Positions 59,201-64,000 of a DNA stretch of 64,000 bases are shown one piece after another (the stretch's first letter is position 1; every line of letters starts with the position of its first letter). Under the pieces are notes generated by a model. The model searched no databases and had not been told where the DNA came from. It saw nothing but the letters and a program-made list of their open reading frames with translations. Source of the stretch: Edaphochlamys debaryana (Eukaryota > Chlorophyta > Chlorophyceae > Chlamydomonadales); the NCBI GenBank assembly GCA_016858145.1, contig JAEHOE010000045.1, positions 248,001-312,000 on the forward strand, read 5' to 3'. Both the position numbers and the translations under genes were made by a program.

Positions 59201-59822
59201 CTGCTGGTTCATCTTGGCGCGAGGGGCGACACCTGATGCAAGGAGGAGGCAGTGCTCTGCCTCAGCCAACATGCCGGAGAGGGAATCCTGCCCCGGCGGC
59301 CTAGATATCGGCTGATATGACAGTAGTCGCCGAAGCAAACCCAATCGAGAGCACATGGGTGCTGCCCCTTGGCCCATTATGGGTGGCTGTGAACAGAAGT
59401 TCCGCCCCAAACCCACGAGAGTCGACCCTGCTCCCCCCACACCATCGATGGCCATGAACAGCAGCTTCTGCGGCCGCACGATCTGGATGAGCTTTTCCAG
59501 GTAATCGAACACCTTTAACATCATGTCTTCCTCCGACACGCCGCCAAAGTCCTTTCGGTTGGCGTGCGTGCAGTTGTGAATGATGCCGTTCATGTCCAGA
59601 TAAAGGTTGTCCATTTCGGGAGGCCCCTCCGTCAATGTGAGCTTCTGGTTGAGCAGCGGATACCGCTCGGAGAGCCATCGGTAGAACTTGGGAATACCTG
59701 CGCAGCCCCGGTCACGGGTTTGGCGCCTTGTGAGCCCTGCCCGTCCCGGCGGCCACCCCGGGAGCTGCTGCTCCAGGTGGTGTCGTGCACATACATCCGG
59801 TGTGGGACCGCCGCTCACCCAT
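50227..59822 (-). CDS. XRN1: XRN1-type 5'-3' exoribonuclease
   Basis: Processive exonuclease that degrades decapped mRNA and 3' cleavage fragments in the cytoplasm. 1859 aa in 24 exons: 59822-59819, 59697-59443, 59232-59162, 59037-58863, 58637-58376, 58188-58064, 57889-57708, 57470-57192, 57003-56876, 56721-56661, 56405-56253, 56089-56027, 55827-55741, 55597-55520, 55392-55252, 55105-54854, 54678-54568, 54339-54145, 53957-53805, 53644-53500, 53324-53127, 52957-52692, 52552-52450, 52319-50227. Catalytic acidic residues are intact: [12 protein letters not shown] (D36), [15 protein letters not shown] (E175, E177), [10 protein letters not shown] (D205, D207), VGNDFLP (D294). The Xrn1-specific linker and SH3-like/PAZ-like domains follow ([31 protein letters not shown], [15 protein letters not shown]), which separates it from the nuclear XRN2 group. 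The C-terminal 600 residues are Ala/Pro/Gln-rich and disordered, the usual site of decapping-factor contacts. The first coding exon is only ATGG. Intron 14 begins with GC. Confidence 0.96.
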
Positions 59823-60503
59823 GGTTCAAGTGTTCTGGGCCTCCACAAAGCCACGGATGCGTCAAGCAGTGGTCCGTCAGCACCAGCGCAGCGTCCGGGA
59901 GGCTCTGTCCTATCGCGACGTCAGAGTCAGCTGGTTGCAAATGGCAACGTAGATCAGGTCAGGTCAACGAGAGTCCGTTCTGGCCCCGTTCTGTAAGATT
60001 GCCCCGGAGCTGGGCCCCGCAGCCCTAAACAGCTACAAGAGTCTACAGAGTCCTGTATGTATCCCGACGCATGTGTCGGCTGGGTCTTCGACGAGACCCA
60101 GCACCCCGGGATCGGGGCTCGGCTCACCCGGTTCATTCGCATTCTCCTGTCGTGGCCCTCGCTGCTCCAGACGGCCGCTTAGAACACCATAGACCCTGTT
60201 GACACGGCTCCAACATTCCGGTTGCACTGATCACGCCACAACGCAATTGCCCGCGCAGGGGTGCTTGCGGAACAGTTGCGCACAGATCAGTCCCAGCCCC
60301 CACCTTTCCGTTGACAGCTCTGAGGTCGTAGTTGGTGTCGGCACCAATCAGGCTCGGGCAAGCCGGGTTCTTTACAAACCCGGGGTCCGACACCCAGCCC
60401 CCAGCTGCCCGCTCCTGCCCCCGGGCGCCCCGCAACTGCGCCTCTCCGCCAAGTTGTTCTCGTTATAACCCCATACCTGGTATACAAGGGCTATAGCAGT
60501 ACC
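59823..60503. promoter_or_regulatory. Divergent intergenic region, XRN1 / cytochrome b561 gene
   Basis: 681 bp of lower GC between the two start codons. A weak TATAAC lies at 60464-60469, 35-40 nt before the b561 ATG. No other element seen. Confidence 0.45.
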
Positions 60504-62358
60504 ATGGTCTACAACCAGGCGCCTCCTGGTGCGCCTGCGGCCAAGCCGCCTCACGGCCGGCTCCTGCCCCGCGTGACCATGGCCCTCCACCTGGTGGTGT
60601 GTTTGACCAGCTTGAGCATTGCCTTCTGCTTGTTCGACAACTCCTTGTTTGCGTGGCACCCTGCCATGATGGTGAGGCGGAGGGGCCTGCAGGGGGCAGA
60701 CGGAAGAGATGCGGGGCGTGGGAGGACGGGATGGTGGGGGTGAGATGCCAGGCGAACTCCGCAACCTCGTCCCTGCCCCGCACAGAGCATCGCCTATCTG
60801 GCCTTCATGACGGAGGGCATCGTGGCCAGCATCCAGTTCAGGTCCATCGACGGCCCCGAGGTGCGTGCCCGGGCGCAGGGGCTGCTGGCCGGCTCGTGGC
60901 GTCGCCTCCGGCTGGGCCAGCAGCTGGGGGTCGACGGGGCTGCAGCTTCATTACTCGTCCCGCAGCCCTCGCCACCCCCTGAGACACCCCCTCTCTTACA
61001 CTATGCCTCCTCCCCTCCTTTGGTGCAAACGCGACCAGCGTGTCAAGGCCATCTGGGGCCATGCGCTGCTGCAAGGTGAGCTTCCTTATCCGGGGCCCAG
61101 GAGCTCGCCAGCGGTGTCCCAGGCTGTAAGGCATCCGCCCGCGCCAGCAAACCCACGCGCTCTGAGTCTCCCTCACCTCGTTCCTCACCTCGTTCTTCGC
61201 CTCCATCACAGCTGCCGCCGTCATGTTGGCCTGCTGCTGCCAGCGGCCCATTTCTTGCGTCATCAACTGCACAAAACACAGACACCTCAGAACCTAGAAC
61301 ATCAGGGTGGCCATGCCCGTCTTCCGACTTTCCGCCCACCGCCCACCCCCAACCCACCCCCAGCCCGCGCCTTTGTGTGCCTCGCCATTGGATTTGGTGT
61401 CATCTACCGCAACAAAGTGCTGCATGGCAAGCCCCATTTCGTGTCCCTCCACGCAAAGGCGCGTACGGGCAACGGCAAATAGCGGCAATCCGGCCTGAGC
61501 ACTGGCCCCAGCCTAAGCCTGCAAGGGACCGGGGACGGGGCTGGCACCACCCGCCAGGGGTTGAGTCGACGTTGACGTTGACGCCCCGCTGTGCCATGTG
61601 ACGCAGTTTGGCCTTGCGACGCTCATCCTCAGCACCCTCCTGCCTCTGTGGGGCCTAGTCAGGTGCGCAGGAAGGTGCCCCGCAGTAGCTCTCCGTCGAC
61701 GGTTTGTGCTGGCCCCTGCCGCAAGGGCGCCCCCCCTCGCCTCCCCACCCTACCAGCTTCCGGCGCCTGGGCATCATTCAGCGCTTCCCCGAGCGCCTGC
61801 AGCCGGTGGGTGAAGGGCTGCCAGAAGGACGGGTGTAGTCATGTGCGCTCTCTCCCTGCTGGCGCGGCCGGCCTCCGCTGCCGCCACCGCCATCACCCCG
61901 CCTCCGCCGCCTGCCTCATGCCTGCCCCAGGTCATCAAGATGCTGCACCGCCGCCTGGGGCTGCTGACGTGGCTCCTGGCGCTGGCGACCATAGAGCTGG
62001 CGCTGCCCCACCCCGCGGTCAACAAGGGGCTGCTGACCCGGGCCTGGCAAGCAGGTGTGTGCGGCCGTGGCGGGATCGGGCAGGGGGCTGGGACGAACAG
62101 GACACAGCGTAGCGGGAGTAGCACGGAGGCCAGGGAGAGGGGTAATCGAGACCTAGGGGCAGGTGTCCTAGGGGCAGGTGCCTGTGTCACGGCCGTGCGG
62201 GGATCATCGTTCACCTGTGGCCGTCCTTGTTTCCGCTCAACGCTGCAGGCGTCGCTGTGCTGGGAGCGCTGGTGCTGCTGCTGGGCTGGAAGAGCGTGCC
62301 GGGGCACGCGGCACACAAGGGCGGGCAGCCGGACGACACGATGGCAAAGACCGTGTGA
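60504..62358 (+). CDS. Cytochrome b561-domain protein (CYB561D1/D2-like)
   Basis: Transmembrane di-heme oxidoreductase that moves electrons (often ascorbate-dependent) across an internal membrane. Exons: 60504-60671, 60786-60860, 61039-61075, 61364-61458, 61607-61662, 61757-61805, 61931-62054, 62249-62358; 237 aa, normal for the family. Six membrane segments can be traced: LHLVVCLTSLSIAFCLF, YLAFMTEGIVASI, AFVCLAIGFGVIY, FGLATLILSTLLPLWGLV, LGLLTWLLALATIELAL, AGVAVLGALVLLLGW. Candidate heme-ligand histidines are H52 (FAWHPAMM), H89 (IWGHALL), H123 (HFVSLHAK) and H166 (KMLHRRLGLL), spaced as in CYB561D2, whose WHP and GK-H...H signature is visible. Intron 4 appears to start with GC (AAG|GCGCGT). 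AATAAA at 62391 and TGTAA at 62875 are 3'-end candidates. Confidence 0.9.
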
Positions 62359-63329
62359 GCACGGCAGGAGCTGGTCGGGCGGCGCGCGACAATAAAGGCA
62401 TGGTGGTGCACGTGGGCGTGGCGCAACGGGCATGTGGGCGTACCGCAGTGGCGGGTACTTTGCACTGGGCTGGGCTGGGGTGGTGGGCGATACAACATAT
62501 GCAGCCGATGAGTGTTGCAAGACCGCCCGTACGTGCATGACTGCTCGCTTGAGCCGAGGGAAGCGTAGGCGCGGTGACCGCCCGTATTTGTGAGGTGGAG
62601 TAGGTGTGTGTGTGGCGGGAGAGCACCACAAGCCGAGTGAGCGATGTACGGGGCGACGAGACACATCTAGTATCGTGCGCTGGAGAGAGATCTAGACTAG
62701 CAGACGGACTTGTAGCTGGCTACAGCAGTGTTGCAGCAGGTGGCGACAAGCATTCTGGATACGAAGCACCACGGGTATACTGGGACTTTGGGGCCGTGAG
62801 CCGGATGCGAGACCATATCAACCCCGCTTCCAAAGCAGTATCAACTGTTGAGTCCCGTACAAGGCGCAGTGGTGTGTAATTATTGGGCCCACGCAGCCCG
62901 GCCGTGCAAGGAAATGACAACACAAACGGTCACGTCTACAGGCATCTCATCCAGTCTCGGCGCAAGTTGCCATTGAACAAAGTACGCGAACGCCGCCCAC
63001 GACAGCAGCACCTACCAGGCGGCACTCAGCGCTATGTGCCGTACGAGTCCCCTCTCCATGGCTGTGACGCCTTCACTCCCTCACTCACCGCCTGTTGCTG
63101 CGATCAGGAGCCCAACCGGCCCTGCCGCCTGCCTCAGCTCGCTCAGCCAGCCTTGCTCAGGACTTCCAACTGTTCCTCCGCTTGCGTTGCGCCATCAAGT
63201 ATCATAATGCCAACTGCCCATTGCCTAATACCATGCAAAACGCTAGACGAGGCCCAGACCCCAAGATCATGCCCATCATTAGTCAAGCCTTCCCCTCGCC
63301 TGCCTGCTTTGTCCGCATGCAAGCCCCTA
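62359..63329. other. Convergent intergenic region b561 gene / BTB gene
   Basis: 971 bp, lower GC, holding two facing 3' UTRs. No gene or repeat recognised. Confidence 0.5.
62875..62879 (+). terminator. Candidate TGTAA polyadenylation signal of the b561 gene
   Basis: TGTAA 517 nt after the stop, a typical green-algal 3' UTR length. An AATAAA at 62391-62396 is an alternative much nearer the stop. Confidence 0.45.
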
Positions 63330-64000
63330 TCACTGAGCACGAGGGCGCTTAGTCAGCGCATGCGCCATCATATCCTCCATGAGCTCAGGGCTCTCCGCCA
63401 TCAGTCGCCGAAGCGAGCCGCTACCCCGGACCTCCTCGTAGTGCTCCACCGCCCAAGCCTTGAGCGAGGACACCAGACCGCTGAACGAGCCACCCAGACG
63501 CTCAGCCCACAGCAGGGACCCCACCACCGTCGCCGCGGACACGCCCGACAGCACCACCGCCTGGGCGTCCGCGCACAGCTCCGGAAGCAGCAGACGGTCC
63601 GCCAGCTCGGCGACGGAGGGCGCCAGGGAAGCGGGGATGTCCACGGCCCCCGTGTACACGAAGCGCAGGAGCAGCTCGAACGCCGCCGGGTCCGCGTCAG
63701 GCAGGTCCAGCTCAGCCGCCGCTCCGTCGGCAAAGCCCCCCAGCGCCAGGCGCTGCTTGAAGTAGTCGCACCGAGCGGCCAGGATAGCCCGGTGCGCGAG
63801 GAAGCGGCGGCCGGCCACCACGAGGGTGAGGTCCGCGGTGCCATCCGGCTGGGTAAGCAGCGCGCCCATGTCAGCGTGCAGCGTGCGGCGCGGCGGGGCG
63901 GCGGGGGCGGCGGGGGCGGCGGGGGCAGGCAGGAGGGAAAGGGGCTTGAGGCCCAGGTCCAGCACCAGCAGCGACTTGGAGTCTCCATCGCAAATCGCCA
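63330..64000 (-). CDS. BTB/POZ-domain protein, C-terminal part (5' end outside window)
   Basis: Probable cullin-3 ubiquitin-ligase adaptor. One open exon runs from the window edge to the stop at 63330-63332, with no splice border visible. The edge sequence (ICDGDSKSLLVLDLGLKPLS) looks like the last blade of a beta-propeller/NHL-type repeat. A proline/alanine linker follows, then a full BTB fold: TADLTLVVAGRRFLAHRAIL, AARCDYFKQRLALGGF, LDLPDADPAAFELLLRFVYT, and a BACK-like helical tail (LADRLLLPELCADAQAVVLS, AWAVEHYEEV). The D-x-x-x-V-x-G-x-x-F-x-A-H-R-A-I-L signature of BTB domains is complete. The propeller part is inferred from a short stretch only. Confidence 0.88.
   Translation of the reverse strand, partial: AICDGDSKSLLVLDLGLKPLSLLPAPAAPAAPAAPPRRTLHADMGALLTQPDGTADLTLVVAGRRFLAHRAILAARCDYFKQRLALGGFADGAAAELDLPDADPAAFELLLRFVYTGAVDIPASLAPSVAELADRLLLPELCADAQAVVLSGVSAATVVGSLLWAERLGGSFSGLVSSLKAWAVEHYEEVRGSGSLRRLMAESPELMEDMMAHALTKRPRAQ

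Overview
This window is nuclear DNA from a GC-rich eukaryote, most likely a chlorophyte green alga of the Chlamydomonas type. The evidence is dense multi-exon genes with short GT-AG introns, introns full of C/G runs, TGTAA-type polyadenylation candidates, and plastid-type leader peptides. Recognisable plant or algal families support this: ORANGE, VFL3, HESO1/MUT68-like terminal uridylyltransferases and XRN1. I built gene models by hand, joining exons where donor, acceptor, reading phase and family similarity agreed. Every complete model has a total length divisible by three.

Layout: (1) <1-1309 (-) atypical SDR with a plastid-like leader, divergent from (2) 1658-4951 (+) VFL3/CCDC61 basal-body protein. 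(3) 5687-7998 (-) OPR/FAST-like helical-repeat protein. (4) 8868-13926 (-) 16-exon protein with a C-terminal J domain. (5) 14329-16677 (+) and (6) 17522-19018 (+) tandem paralogues of an unnamed family. (7) 20832-22989 (+) F-box-like/ankyrin-type repeat protein. (8) 25001-27490 (-) ORANGE, head-to-head across 200 bp with (9) 27691-33799 (+) terminal nucleotidyltransferase. (10) 34370-38488 (-) is a second terminal nucleotidyltransferase, convergent with (9). (11) 39698-47106 (-) 22-exon TIR-like protein. (12) around 48.5-49.0 kb (+), an ambiguous gene remnant. (13) 50227-59822 (-) 24-exon XRN1, divergent from (14) 60504-62358 (+) cytochrome b561-domain protein. (15) 63330->64000 (-) 3' part of a BTB protein.

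Functional themes: RNA decay is over-represented. Two uridylyl/adenylyl-transferase paralogues lie tail to tail about 12 kb from XRN1, one with a mitochondrial-looking leader. Uridylation and 5'-3' decay act on the same cleaved RNAs, but any coordination here is inference. ORANGE (carotenoid/plastid control), the SDR and the OPR-like protein point to plastid biology, and VFL3 to centriole/flagellum biology.

Most notable observations: at least 9 of about 118 modelled introns appear to use GC-AG ends. A 79-nt sense fragment of the LSU rRNA peptidyl-transferase region sits inside an ORANGE intron. A 63-nt segment is nearly identical in inverted orientation between the two terminal transferases, including synonymous sites, which suggests gene conversion. 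The tandem paralogues (5) and (6) differ by one intron inside their conserved core. No prokaryotic element, CRISPR array, tRNA or recognisable transposon was seen.
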